Assembly: GCA_963732375.1 (NCBI GenBank) | Contig: CAVSZE010000003.1 | Span: 310,001-374,000, forward strand | Direction of reading: 5' to 3' | DNA: 64,000 nucleotides | Origin: RPQJ01 sp963732375 | Lineage (GTDB): Bacteria > Pseudomonadota > Gammaproteobacteria > Steroidobacterales > Steroidobacteraceae | Translations under genes and position numbers: made by a program | Notes under the pieces: model-generated | Seen by the model: the letters and a program-made list of their open reading frames with translations, nothing else | Databases searched by the model: none | Told to the model about the DNA's origin: nothing | Shown here: piece by piece, positions 25,506-34,968 of the stretch | Position numbering within the stretch: the first letter of the stretch is position 1 | Layout of the letters: each line of letters opens with the position of its first letter

Positions 25506-28406
25506 TCAGTCGTCGCTCTCCGGGGCAAATCTCACGCCGCGCTCATCCCGAATCAGTCCGTCGAGATTGAGCGACGTCGCCATGGCCGCACCGTCGGCAG
25601 GTCCCTGGCCCGACCCTCCAGCTACGGACCGGCCTGGCCGCGTGAGCGATGCCCCGGGCCCCGATCCAGCCGACGCTGCGATGTGCGAGCCCGGAGTTTC
25701 GGCGGCCGCGGCGCCCGACACCGCAGCCGGTTCGCCGGCCGGAGACGAATAGGTGGCGCCTTCCATGCGGAACTTCGTCACCTGCTTCCACGAGCGCACC
25801 AGCGCGTCGGCAAAGACCAGCAGCAGGTCGCCCTCGCGCCCCATCAGCAGCGCGGCCTCGATTGCCTGCTGTTCGTCCGGAATGACGGAGATCGCATCCG
25901 CGCTGACGCCCGCCGCGCACAACGCAGCCGCCTGGATGCGCGGCACCTCGTCTGGCGCGCGATTGCGAAGATTGTCGTCGCGCCGGCACACATAGTGATC
26001 GAACCGTCCGGCAACGGCCTCGGCGATTGCGACGAGGTCTTCGTCACGCCGGTCACCGGGACCGGCCAGCACCACGATACGCCTGCCCTTGACCTCGAGG
26101 CGCTGGGCAAGATCCGCCAGCATCCCGACGGCGTGCGCATTGTGGCCGTAGTCGAACAACACCTTGAACGGGTGTTCATCGAACACGTTCATCCGTCCCG
26201 GCGCCTGGTAGAACGTCGAGTCGAAGGTGCGAAGCCCCTGCCTGATGGCGTCGAGCTTGATTCCCAGCGAAAACGCCATCGCCGCCGCGAACATCGCGTT
26301 CTGCACGTTGTGTAGCGCACGTCCCTCGAGCGTCGCCGGGATCAGGTGCGTCCACACCAGCGGGATATGGCCGCCGCGGTCGTAGAGCGTGATCATCTGG
26401 CCGTTCACGCCGGCCTCCAGCGCGCAGGCGCGGCCACCGGCACGGATGTGCTCGCGCACCAGCGTGTGCTGCGGATTGACTGTCACGTAGCAGATGTTCT
26501 TTGCGTCCGTGTAGCCGGACATGCGCAGCACCAGCGGGTCGTCGGCGTTCAGCACCGCGCAGTCCGTGGCCACCTCGACTACGACGCGTTTCACCTCGGC
26601 AAGCTGCTCGAGCGTGTCGATTCCCTTGAGCCCCAGGTGGTCGGCCTGCACGTTCAGCACGGCGCCGACATTGACTTCGTTCACGCCCATGCCTGCGCGG
26701 ATCAGGCCTCCTCGCGCCGTCTCGAGCACTGCGATGTCGATCTGTGGATCGGCCAGCACCATACGCGCCGACACCGGGCCCGTCATGTCGCCCTGCACTG
26801 TGCGCTGCCCGTCGATGTACACGCCGTCGGTCGTCGTGAGCCCCGGCGTGTACCCGGCCATCTTGGTCACGTGAGCGAGCATGCGTGCGGTGGTGGTCTT
26901 GCCGTTGGTCCCGGTGATCGCGGCGATCGGTACGCGCGATGCCGCGCCCGAGGGGAACAACATGTCGATCACCGGACCTGCGACGTCGCGCGGGGTTCCC
27001 TCGCTCGGCGCAACGTGCATGCGGAAGCCGGGGGCGGCGTTTACTTCACAGATACCGCCGCCGATGCGTCGATAGCTCTCCGTGATGTCCGTCGACAGGA
27101 AGTCCACGCCACCTACGTCGAGACCGATGGCGCGTACTGCACGCTCGGCCATCTCGCGATTGTCCGGGTGGATCACGTCGGTGACGTCCGTCGCGGTGCC
27201 ACCGGTCGAAAGGTTGGCGGTCGAGCGCAGGTAGACGACCTGCCCGGTCTCCGGCACCGACTCCGGGGCCAACCCCGCGCGATCGAGCATCTTCTGCGCC
27301 TGCGCATCGATCTCCAGGCGCGTCAGCACCTTCTCGTGACCGACGCCGCGGCGAGGGTCCTGGTTCACGACTTCGACGAGCTGGGCCACCGTGCGCGTCC
27401 CGTCACCCACGACGTGACCGGGTGTGCGACGCGTGGCCGCAACCAGTTCGCCGTTCACGACCAGCAGGCGGTGGTCGTCGCCTTCCAGGTAGGTCTCGAC
27501 GATCACCGACCGGGACTGCTCGCGCGCCACGGCATAGCCGTGCGCGACTTCCTCGTCGCTGGTGAGCCGTATCGAGATGCCTCGCCCGTGGTTGCCGTCG
27601 TAGGGCTTGGTGACGACCGGGAAGCCGATTCGCCGGGCCGCGCGCACCGCCTGTGCCTCGCTCTGCACCAGTTCCTGCGTTGGCACCGGCAGTCCGAGTG
27701 TAGCGAGGATCTTGTTCGTCTCTTCCTTGTCGCTCGCGAGTTCGACCGAGATGTGCGAAGTCCGGCCCGTGACCGTTGCCTGTATGCGCTGCTGGTACTT
27801 GCCGTGCCCCAGCTGCACCAGCGACTGGTCGTTCAGCCGGAGCCACGGGATGCCACGCGACTCCGCGGCGCGAACCAGCGACGCGGTTGACGGCCCCAAT
27901 GCCCGGCGCTGCGCGAAGCGGATGAACTCATCGCGCGCCTCGGGCCAGCTCCAATCGGCCGGCACCGTGTCGGGCGGGCGAATGCCTTCCGGCATAAGCG
28001 AACAGAGCAATCGCAATCCGAGCTCGCCGGCCGCGATGCCCTCGTCGCGCTGCGCGTATTCATAGATGACCGTGTAGACGCCCGGCTGGTCGGCGCTTCG
28101 TGTCTTGCCGAAGGTCACCTCCTCGCCAGCAATGTTCTGCAGCTCGATTGCAACGTGCTCGAGAACATGGCCGAGCCAGGTGCCCTCCTCCTCGCGCATG
28201 CGCCGCAAGAATCCGCCCGGTTCCCTGTAAGAACAGCCGTGCTCGGCGAGGCCGGGCAGGGCCGCAGCCAGCGCATCGACAAATGCCGCACCGAGCCGAC
28301 CGGTAGGCCATGCCTCCAGCGTTCCGAGGTCCAGCTCGAGGCGGATGACCGGAAAATGGGCGTACTGCGACGGGCCGACGTAGACGGAACGGTCGAGGAT
28401 GCGCAT
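25506..28406 (-). CDS. cphA: Cyanophycin synthetase
   Basis: This 966-residue enzyme builds the Asp backbone with Arg side chains of the nitrogen store cyanophycin, using ATP. I used ATG 28404-28406 (MRILDRSVYVGPSQY), the family start; a frame reaching 28766 adds only out-of-family sequence. Order of domains: N-terminal domain (1-160), ATP-grasp (about 220-480, with GFPVVTKPYDGNHGRG and GGICEVNAAPGFRMH), then Mur-ligase with ITGTNGKTTTARML, LETARGGLIRAG and NADDPLVL. It is about 70-90 residues longer than usual, because the C-terminus ends in an Ala/Gly/Ser-rich tail of low complexity. It is divergent from mprF. Confidence 0.94.
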   Translation of the reverse strand: MRILDRSVYVGPSQYAHFPVIRLELDLGTLEAWPTGRLGAAFVDALAAALPGLAEHGCSYREPGGFLRRMREEEGTWLGHVLEHVAIELQNIAGEEVTFGKTRSADQPGVYTVIYEYAQRDEGIAAGELGLRLLCSLMPEGIRPPDTVPADWSWPEARDEFIRFAQRRALGPSTASLVRAAESRGIPWLRLNDQSLVQLGHGKYQQRIQATVTGRTSHISVELASDKEETNKILATLGLPVPTQELVQSEAQAVRAARRIGFPVVTKPYDGNHGRGISIRLTSDEEVAHGYAVAREQSRSVIVETYLEGDDHRLLVVNGELVAATRRTPGHVVGDGTRTVAQLVEVVNQDPRRGVGHEKVLTRLEIDAQAQKMLDRAGLAPESVPETGQVVYLRSTANLSTGGTATDVTDVIHPDNREMAERAVRAIGLDVGGVDFLSTDITESYRRIGGGICEVNAAPGFRMHVAPSEGTPRDVAGPVIDMLFPSGAASRVPIAAITGTNGKTTTARMLAHVTKMAGYTPGLTTTDGVYIDGQRTVQGDMTGPVSARMVLADPQIDIAVLETARGGLIRAGMGVNEVNVGAVLNVQADHLGLKGIDTLEQLAEVKRVVVEVATDCAVLNADDPLVLRMSGYTDAKNICYVTVNPQHTLVREHIRAGGRACALEAGVNGQMITLYDRGGHIPLVWTHLIPATLEGRALHNVQNAMFAAAMAFSLGIKLDAIRQGLRTFDSTFYQAPGRMNVFDEHPFKVLFDYGHNAHAVGMLADLAQRLEVKGRRIVVLAGPGDRRDEDLVAIAEAVAGRFDHYVCRRDDNLRNRAPDEVPRIQAAALCAAGVSADAISVIPDEQQAIEAALLMGREGDLLLVFADALVRSWKQVTKFRMEGATYSSPAGEPAAVSGAAAAETPGSHIAASAGSGPGASLTRPGRSVAGGSGQGPADGAAMATSLNLDGLIRDERGVRFAPESDD

Positions 28407-28637
28407 GTCGTGCTGCCACTGCCACCTGGCGGGGTCGAGCGGGCGATGATGGCACAGCGCAACGCGCGCGCGTAGGTCTCCCGCCCTAAATCGCGCGGGA
28501 TCGTCATCGGCCCGGTGGCGTTGCGAGTCGTCGTCGCCTGCCCCCTCAATTGCCGTCGGCCTGGCGCCCCAGGCGACCCGAATCGTCGCGATTCGCGGCA
28601 ATGGAATAAGATCCAACATCTGGCTTTCGAACCAACC

Positions 28638-31232
28638 ATGCTGAGACGGTACCTTTCGGCACTTGTGCCGGTCGCACTGTTCTGTGCCGCGCTCATCGCC
28701 CTGCACAGACTCGGCGGGGAATTCCGTCTCAAGGACATTCTCGCCGCGTTTGCCGCGATCGGGCACTGGAGCGTACTGCTAGCAATCGCGCTTACGGCCG
28801 GCAGCTATCTCGCGCTGACCGGCTACGAGAGACTCGCACTCGGGTTTGTCGGACGGACGCTGCCCTGGTCGAAGTACGCGCTGACGTCTTTTGTCGCGTA
28901 TGCGATCGGCCACAACCTCGGCGTGGCCGCGCTCTCCGGCGGCGCGATTCGATACCGGATCTACACACCGCTGGGATTCGGTGCGATGGAGATCGCACGA
29001 GTCGTCGCCTTCTGCACCATCACTTTCGCCCTCGGAGCGAGCACGCTTGCCGGCGTCTCCTTGATTGTCAACGCCGGCGAAGCATCGTCACTGCTGCACT
29101 CGACCGCGCAACTGTCGATCACCCTCGGCGTATTGGCACTGTGTGCGGTCGCCGGATACCTGATCGCCTGCGCCCTGCGGCGCACGCCGCTCATCTGGCG
29201 CGGCACCAGCATCGAGCTGCCGACGCTCGGGACGGCGCTGATCCAGATTGCGCTGGCGGCCGTGGATCTTGCGCTGGCAAGCGCAGCGCTCTACGCGCTG
29301 CTGCCGGCGTCGGCAAATATCTCGTACCTCGCCTTCGCAGGCCTCTACATGGTGGCGCTGGCGGCGAGCCTGCTGAGCCTGGTGCCCGGCGGGCTCGGAG
29401 TCTTCGAGACGATCATGGTCCTGCTGCTGCCCGGGGTGCCGGCGCCGCAGTTGCTCGCCGCGCTGCTCGCGTACCGACTCGTCTACTACGCGCTGCCGTT
29501 CGGAGTGGCCCTGGCGTTGTTGTCGGCGCACGAACTTCGGCGGCAACGCGCCAGGCTCACCGCAGCCTGGACGTGGACGCAAAGATCGCTTGATTTCGTC
29601 GTTCCGCAGGCGGTTGCGCTGCTTGTCTTCGGTGCGGGATTCCTGCTGCTGCTGTCCGGAGCGACCCCGGGCACGACCAGCAGGCTCGCCACGCTCGACC
29701 GGTTCCTGCCGCTGTCGGTCCTGGAGCTGTCCCACCTCGCCGGCTCGGCGGTAGGTGTCCTGCTGCTGATTCTCGCGCGGGGCTTGATGCTGCGTCTCGA
29801 CGGCGCGTGGCAGCTGACGATGTCGCTTCTGGGTGCAGGCATCCTCGCCTCGCTGCTCAAGGGCCTGGATGTCCTGGAAGCTCTGTTGCTAGGAGCCGCG
29901 ATGCTGCCGCTGTGGTGGACGAGAAAGCAGTTCTACCGAAAATCATCGCTGCTCACGGAGTCCCTTTCGCCCGCGTGGCTCGCCAGTGCCGGCATCGCGG
30001 TCGGCGCCTCGATCTGGGTCGGCATGCTCGCGTACCGCCACGTTCCGTATGCCGACGAACTCTGGTGGCAGTTCGCACTCGACGGCCAGGCGTCGCGCAT
30101 GTTGCGAGCGAGCCTGCTGGCCGTGCTGGTACTCGGTGCGGTTGCCGCCTTTCGGCTGCTGGCGCCGGCACGCAGTGCGCCCGCGCGACCGTCCCTGGCC
30201 GACCTGGATCGCGCAATTCCGGTGATTCGCGGCTCCACGGACACGTCGGCCAATCTCGCGTTGCTGGGTGACAAGTCGCTGCTTTTCAGCGACTCCGGAC
30301 GGTCGTTCCTGATGTACGGCGTCGCGCGTCGCTGCTGGGTTGCTATGGGGGATCCGGTGGGAAGCGCCGAGGAACGGGAGGAACTAGTCTGGACGTTCCG
30401 CGAACTTGCGGATCGTGTCGCCGCATGGAGCGTCTTCTACCAGGTGTCGCCCGAGAACCTGCCTCTTTACGTGGATGCCGGACTTGCACTCAGCAAGCTC
30501 GGCGAGGAGGCGCGCGTGAGGCTCGAGGCTTTCTCGCTTGAAGGCAGCTCGCGCGCAACGCTCAGGCAATCGCACCGCAAGGCGCAGCGCGACGGGCTCG
30601 TTTTCCGGATAGCGGGCCTGGAGCAGGTGCCGGCGCTGCTGCCGAGGCTACGGCAGATCTCGGACGAATGGCTTGAGAACAAGTCGGTTGCCGAAAAGGG
30701 TTTCTCCCTCGGACGCTTCTCCGAACCATACCTGCGTCGCTTTCCGATGGCGCTGGTCGAGCAATCGGGCCAGGTGGTCGCGTTCGCAGACCTCTGGGAG
30801 GGCGCGGCACGCGAGGAGTTGTCGGTCGACCTGATGCGTCACTCGAATGCAGCGCCGGGCAGCGTCATGGACTTTCTCTTCATCGAGCTGATGTTGTGGG
30901 GAAAGGCCCAGGGCTACCACTGGTTCAACCTCGGCATGGCCCCGCTGGCGGGCCTGGAGGCACATCGGCTGGCTCCGGCCTGGCACAAGGTCGGCAGGCT
31001 CATCTACCACTACGGCGAGAATTTCTACAACTTCGAGGGGCTGCGCCAGTACAAGGAGAAATTCCTGCCGGAATGGCGGCCTCGCTACCTGGCGGCTCCC
31101 GGCGGCCTGGCCCAGCCGAGGGTGCTGTTGGACGTGACCTCGCTGATCTCGGGCGGACTCGTGGAGGCGATTCGCAAGGACACCAGCGACCGGCGCGCGC
31201 ACCGCGGCACCGACCAACAGGAGACTCGATGA
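28638..31232 (+). CDS. mprF: Lysyl-phosphatidylglycerol synthase/flippase, MprF/LpiA type
   Basis: The chosen ATG gives 864 residues. The N-terminal half is a multi-spanning flippase domain (about 14 hydrophobic segments) with GHNLGVAALSGGAIRYRIY and SLVPGGLGVFETIMVLLLP. The C-terminal 330 residues form the GNAT-like aminoacyl-PG synthase domain, with VAMGDPVG, FYQVSPENLPLY, LRQSHRKAQRDG and FLFIELMLWGKAQGYHWFNLGMAPLAGLE. The enzyme adds lysine (or another amino acid) from tRNA to phosphatidylglycerol, lowering surface charge. Its stop overlaps the next gene as ATGA, forming an lpiA-acvB type operon. Confidence 0.93.
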   Translation: MLRRYLSALVPVALFCAALIALHRLGGEFRLKDILAAFAAIGHWSVLLAIALTAGSYLALTGYERLALGFVGRTLPWSKYALTSFVAYAIGHNLGVAALSGGAIRYRIYTPLGFGAMEIARVVAFCTITFALGASTLAGVSLIVNAGEASSLLHSTAQLSITLGVLALCAVAGYLIACALRRTPLIWRGTSIELPTLGTALIQIALAAVDLALASAALYALLPASANISYLAFAGLYMVALAASLLSLVPGGLGVFETIMVLLLPGVPAPQLLAALLAYRLVYYALPFGVALALLSAHELRRQRARLTAAWTWTQRSLDFVVPQAVALLVFGAGFLLLLSGATPGTTSRLATLDRFLPLSVLELSHLAGSAVGVLLLILARGLMLRLDGAWQLTMSLLGAGILASLLKGLDVLEALLLGAAMLPLWWTRKQFYRKSSLLTESLSPAWLASAGIAVGASIWVGMLAYRHVPYADELWWQFALDGQASRMLRASLLAVLVLGAVAAFRLLAPARSAPARPSLADLDRAIPVIRGSTDTSANLALLGDKSLLFSDSGRSFLMYGVARRCWVAMGDPVGSAEEREELVWTFRELADRVAAWSVFYQVSPENLPLYVDAGLALSKLGEEARVRLEAFSLEGSSRATLRQSHRKAQRDGLVFRIAGLEQVPALLPRLRQISDEWLENKSVAEKGFSLGRFSEPYLRRFPMALVEQSGQVVAFADLWEGAAREELSVDLMRHSNAAPGSVMDFLFIELMLWGKAQGYHWFNLGMAPLAGLEAHRLAPAWHKVGRLIYHYGENFYNFEGLRQYKEKFLPEWRPRYLAAPGGLAQPRVLLDVTSLISGGLVEAIRKDTSDRRAHRGTDQQETR

Positions 31233-32620
31233 CCCACATGCAAGGCGTGTTGATCGCCGGCGCCCTGGCCATGATGGCCGCCGGGCCGACACGCGCAGCG
31301 GAGACGATCGAGTACCCGGGACTCGGCAGCGTGGCGATATACCGGCCTGCGCAGCCGGCGAAGGAATTCGTCGTCTTCGTGTCCGGCGACGGCGGCTGGA
31401 ACCAGGGAGTCGTCGGCATGGCCCAGCATCTGGTCGACGAGGGTGCTTTTGTCGCAGGCATCGACATCAACCAGATGGGCAAACACGTACAGGCGTCCAG
31501 CGAGGCATGTACCAGCGCTGCGGCAACCTTCGAGACGTTCTCGCACTTCGTGGAGCAGAAATACGGGTTCAAGACCTATGAAACACCGATCCTCGTCGGC
31601 TACTCCTCGGGCGCGACGGTCGTATATGGCACGCTCGCCCAGTCTCCGGTCGGTACGTTCAAGGGAGCCTTGTCGCTGGGTTTCTGCCCGGACCTGGAGT
31701 GGAACAAGCCAATGTGCCGGGGTGAGGGCCTCGAGCACGACCCGGGCGCGAAAGTCGGCTTCATCTACCGCCCGGCGACCCACCTGCAGGATCCATGGTT
31801 CGCGCTGCAAGGCGGCCAGGACCAGGTTTGCAGCTCCGAGCAGACCCGGCGATTCGTCGCACAGGTTCCCGGCGCGCAGTTCGTCGCGCTGCCGAAGGTC
31901 GGCCACGGCTATTCCGTGGAGAGGAACTGGCTGCCTCAATTCCTGGACGCTTACCACAGGATTGGACGCGCCCTGGACTCGCGGTCGGCACTGCAACGCT
32001 CCGGCGTGGACGACCTGCCCCTCGTCGAGTCGCCCGCGACGGGTACCGAAAGGAATCTTCTCGCGATCATGCTCTCAGGAGACGGGGGTTGGGCCGGTCT
32101 CGACAGGGAAGTGGCCAAGGAACTGAATGCCCGCGGCGTTCCGGTGGTCGGTTGGGATTCACTACGCTACTTCTGGGACCCCCGCACTCCCGACGGCGCC
32201 TCGCGCGACCTTGACCGTGTCATTCGCCACTATGCACAGGCCTGGCACAAGTCCCAGGTGCTGCTGATCGGCTACTCGCAGGGCGCCGATACGATGCCGT
32301 TCATGGTGAATCGGCTGCCCGAAGAGTCGCGCAGCCTGGTCAAGGAAACGGCGTTGATCGCGCTGAGCGACGAGGCCTTCTTCGAGTTTCGCTTGAGCAA
32401 CTGGCTTGGCACGCCGACGGGTGGCCTGCCGACTGCACCGGAGGTCGCGAGCGGCCGCATGGGCCCGGTGGCGTGCATCTACGGCAAGGACGAAACGGAC
32501 TCACCTTGCCGCAACGATCACGGCCCGGGCTTTCAATCGATCGCGCTTCCCGGCGGTCATCACTTCGACGGCGACTATGCGGGAGTTGCGCTGGCGATTC
32601 TCACGGCCCTGCCGCCCTGA
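31229..32620 (+). CDS. acvB: VirJ/AcvB family periplasmic alpha/beta-hydrolase
   Basis: A 463-residue exported protein with a signal peptide at residues 1-24 (ends TRAAE). It contains two halves of the VirJ type, each opening with a SGDGGW motif (VVFVSGDGGWNQG and IMLSGDGGWAGL). The serine elbows are GYSSGA in the first half and GYSQGAD in the second. AcvB homologues hydrolyse or modulate lysyl-phosphatidylglycerol and are encoded with LpiA/MprF; in this pair the start overlaps the mprF stop (ATGA). It likely adjusts the amount of lysyl-PG in the envelope. The pairing is diagnostic; the direct activity is inferred from relatives. Confidence 0.9.
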   Translation: MTHMQGVLIAGALAMMAAGPTRAAETIEYPGLGSVAIYRPAQPAKEFVVFVSGDGGWNQGVVGMAQHLVDEGAFVAGIDINQMGKHVQASSEACTSAAATFETFSHFVEQKYGFKTYETPILVGYSSGATVVYGTLAQSPVGTFKGALSLGFCPDLEWNKPMCRGEGLEHDPGAKVGFIYRPATHLQDPWFALQGGQDQVCSSEQTRRFVAQVPGAQFVALPKVGHGYSVERNWLPQFLDAYHRIGRALDSRSALQRSGVDDLPLVESPATGTERNLLAIMLSGDGGWAGLDREVAKELNARGVPVVGWDSLRYFWDPRTPDGASRDLDRVIRHYAQAWHKSQVLLIGYSQGADTMPFMVNRLPEESRSLVKETALIALSDEAFFEFRLSNWLGTPTGGLPTAPEVASGRMGPVACIYGKDETDSPCRNDHGPGFQSIALPGGHHFDGDYAGVALAILTALPP

Positions 32621-32638
32621 GGCCTGGCGCGTCGGGCC

Positions 32639-33571
32639 TCAACCCGATTTCGGAGGCTGCCCCTTCAGCAGCGCCATCGCCGTACCGATCAGCGCCGAGA
32701 CCTCGGTCATGTTGCCCGGCACGATCATCGTGTTGTTCTTCTGCGCGAGCTGCGCGTAGGCCTCGACGGCCTTCTCTGCCACCTTCAGCTGCACCGCCTG
32801 CTCGCCGCCCGGTGAGCGGATTGCCTCCGCGATCTTGCGAATCGCGTCCGCCGTCGCGTTCGCCACGGTGGTGATCGCGGACGCCTCGCCCTGCGCCTGG
32901 TTGATCTGCGCCTGGCGCTCGCCCTCCGAACGCGCGATGGATGCCTCGCGCTCGCCGGTCGCGATGTTGATCTGTTCCTGCTTGCGGCCCTCGGAGGCCG
33001 CGATCAGCGCGCGCTTCTCGCGCTCCGCGGTGATCTGCGCCTGCATGGCCCGCAGGATCTCCGCAGGAGGCGTCAGGTCCTTGATCTCGTAGCGCAGCAC
33101 CTTCACGCCCCAGTTCGCGGCCGCCTCGTCCAGCGCGCTCACGACCGACGCGTTGATCGCGTCGCGCTCCTCGAACGTCTTGTCGAGTTCCATCTTGCCG
33201 ATCACCGAGCGAAGCAGCGTCTGTGCCAGCTGCGTGATTGCGATCACGTAGTTGCTCGCGCCGTAACTCGCGCGCATCGGGTCGGTCACCTGGAAATAGA
33301 TGATCCCGTCCACCTGGAGTTGCGTGTTGTCCCTGGTAATGCACACCTGGCTCGGGACGTCGAGCGGCACTTCCTTCAGCGAGTGCTTGTAGGCGACGCG
33401 ATCGATGAATGGAATGACCAGCCCGAGTCCGGGCGTCAGCGTGCGGTGGTAACGTCCGAGCCGCTCGACGACCCACGCGTGCTGCTGTGGCACGATCTTG
33501 AACGTCTGGATGATGAATATGCCGGCGATTGCGGCAAGTACCAGTGCGACGGCCATGCTGATGCTCTCCAT
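32639..33571 (-). CDS. qmcA: SPFH/stomatin-family membrane protein (QmcA-like)
   Basis: The 310-residue protein has one N-terminal membrane anchor (about 5-24) and an SPFH domain with VPQQHAWVVERLGRYHRTLTPGL and VQDGIIYFQVTDP-like regions. A long Ala/Glu/Arg-rich coiled coil (about 165-270, EREASIARSEGERQAQINQAQGEA) follows. Homologues assemble ring oligomers at the inner membrane and regulate proteases such as FtsH. The next gene downstream of its start, on the same strand, encodes an NfeD protein, the usual partner. Confidence 0.92.
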   Translation of the reverse strand: MESISMAVALVLAAIAGIFIIQTFKIVPQQHAWVVERLGRYHRTLTPGLGLVIPFIDRVAYKHSLKEVPLDVPSQVCITRDNTQLQVDGIIYFQVTDPMRASYGASNYVIAITQLAQTLLRSVIGKMELDKTFEERDAINASVVSALDEAAANWGVKVLRYEIKDLTPPAEILRAMQAQITAEREKRALIAASEGRKQEQINIATGEREASIARSEGERQAQINQAQGEASAITTVANATADAIRKIAEAIRSPGGEQAVQLKVAEKAVEAYAQLAQKNNTMIVPGNMTEVSALIGTAMALLKGQPPKSG

Positions 33572-33579
33572 GTCGTTCT

Positions 33580-34026
33580 TCAGTTCCGGTGCGCACGTGG
33601 TGCGAGCACCAGCCAGTTTCCCTCGACGGCGACGATTTCGTGCTCGCCAGGGCCTGCCACGGCGCCAGGCGCCAGGCGTGCCGGCCAGCCGCTGCCGCGG
33701 TAGGTGACTCGGGCCGTTCTATCGACAGCCCACTCAACCACGTGCACGCGTTCGCCTATGTCGAGATTGACGCTCCGGTCCTCGTGCGCCGGAAGCTTCT
33801 TCGGCAATCGCGAACGCTGCCAGTGCCAGATGGCGGTGGCGCCCCCGCCCACGATTGCGGCGCAGACGACCTGCGCCGACTCCGAAAGCCCGAGATGCGC
33901 CGCGATCGCGCCCGATGCCAGACCCAGGGCCATCATCAGCAGGTAGAAAGTGCCGGTTTCAAGCTCGGCCACAACGGCGATTCCCGCGGCCACCCACCAG
34001 ATCGTCGCGGAGGAGAGTCCCATCAT
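33580..34026 (-). CDS. NfeD family membrane protein
   Basis: A 148-residue protein with hydrophobic segments at about 5-20, 26-43 and 50-66. A C-terminal OB-fold-like domain follows (about 80-145, GERVHVVEWAVDRTARVTYRGSGWPAR and GEHEIVAVEGNWLVLAPR). It starts the SPFH/NfeD pair: its stop is 8 bases before the SPFH start. NfeD proteins act together with SPFH proteins in membrane quality control. This is the short, protease-free form. Confidence 0.9.
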   Translation of the reverse strand: MMGLSSATIWWVAAGIAVVAELETGTFYLLMMALGLASGAIAAHLGLSESAQVVCAAIVGGGATAIWHWQRSRLPKKLPAHEDRSVNLDIGERVHVVEWAVDRTARVTYRGSGWPARLAPGAVAGPGEHEIVAVEGNWLVLAPRAHRN

Positions 34027-34157
34027 GCTCGTTCACCCACTGCAAGAGGGCCCCTTTGGGGCGCGTCTGGATCAACGATAGCAGAACCGTCACGACAAGG
34101 CGTCGGTCACCGAAGCGACAAATGTGTGGGAGCAGCGGTTGGACCGAATGTGCCGAG

Positions 34158-34183
34158 GGGCGACCCCTCGCTAGGGGTCGCCC
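34158..34183 (-). terminator. Strong hairpin downstream of the tautomerase gene
   Basis: An 11-base perfect stem (34158-34168 with 34173-34183; GGGCGACCCCT) has a 4-base loop and lies 27 bases after the end of the tautomerase gene (minus strand). No T run follows. It probably ends the cupin-tautomerase transcript. Confidence 0.6.
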
Positions 34184-34209
34184 TGTGGCCGCGTGATGAA
34201 AGCACCGAT

Positions 34210-34440
34210 TCAGGCTGCAGCCGCCTTTCCCGCGGCAAGACACTGGACGCCGGAGGCTGTAAGCGCCTTGCCTCCGATAGCCCAGTCGCCGCTTTCGAAT
34301 TCATTGATCCGTACCCAGTTCACACCGCGCAGGTTCTCGCCTATGACCTCAGTCATGGCTGCGGTCACCTTCTCGATGATCTGCTGCTTCTGCCTCGGGG
34401 TGAAAACGCCCTTGATCACGTCTACGGTAACGAGTGGCAT
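34210..34440 (-). CDS. 4-Oxalocrotonate tautomerase family protein
   Basis: A 76-residue member of the tautomerase superfamily. After removal of the start Met the N-terminus is Pro, the catalytic base, in PLVTVDVIKGVFTPRQKQQIIEKV. The sequence then follows the family pattern, with VIGENLRGVNWVRINEFESGDWAIGG. It lies 12 bases after a cupin gene on the same strand. Members interconvert keto and enol acids or act on halogenated acids. The substrate is unknown. Confidence 0.87.
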   Translation of the reverse strand: MPLVTVDVIKGVFTPRQKQQIIEKVTAAMTEVIGENLRGVNWVRINEFESGDWAIGGKALTASGVQCLAAGKAAAA

Positions 34441-34452
34441 GTGAGTGCTCCT

Positions 34453-34818
34453 TCAGTTTGACAGCTTGGATTTGAGGTGGTCGATGACTGCGCACATTGC
34501 GGCGCTCGGGCTGAATTCGACGGCTTCGTAGTCTTCGTCGACCCGAACGGTGTGACCCGGCGGCCAGTAATACACCTCGCCCGCTCGGACGGTTTCCTCG
34601 TGCCCGTCGGCGAAGCGCACGTGTATCGAACCGCTAAGCACCGTTCCCCAGTGCGGGCACTGGCAGAGGTCCTGCGGCAACCCCTTCAGCAGGGGCGCGG
34701 CATCGGCGCCTTTCGGAAACCGGATATGTGCGACGTTCAGATCCGCCCAGTCAATCGCCTGGATGCAGACGCCGCCGGACGCGACCCGGACCGGCAACTG
34801 GTCTCGATGCTGTTTCAC
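34453..34818 (-). CDS. Small cupin-domain protein
   Basis: I prefer GTG 34816-34818 as start because GGAGGGAG lies 6 bases upstream; a frame with ATG reaching 34923 adds 35 residues of unclear relevance. The 121-residue product carries a cupin barrel: CPHWGTVLSGSIHVRFADGHEETVRAGEVYYWPPGHTVRVDEDYEAVEFSP. The usual metal ligands are partly replaced (His in PHWG, Glu in the strand before AGEVYYWPPGH). It is divergent from the TPR-type regulator and upstream of the tautomerase gene. The two may act on the same small molecule. Confidence 0.78.
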   Translation of the reverse strand: MKQHRDQLPVRVASGGVCIQAIDWADLNVAHIRFPKGADAAPLLKGLPQDLCQCPHWGTVLSGSIHVRFADGHEETVRAGEVYYWPPGHTVRVDEDYEAVEFSPSAAMCAVIDHLKSKLSN

Positions 34819-34968
34819 GGTGATCTCCCTCCTCGCTCCCGGCCACGGAGACATTCCGTCGCGGGTGAAGTGATTGTCGGGCAACGCTCCGCGCCAGGCT
34901 TGAAGGTCTGCTGGAAATACCATGGAGATTTCTGGGAGATCCGTGTCGCGTGATCTATGCTGCTGTTC

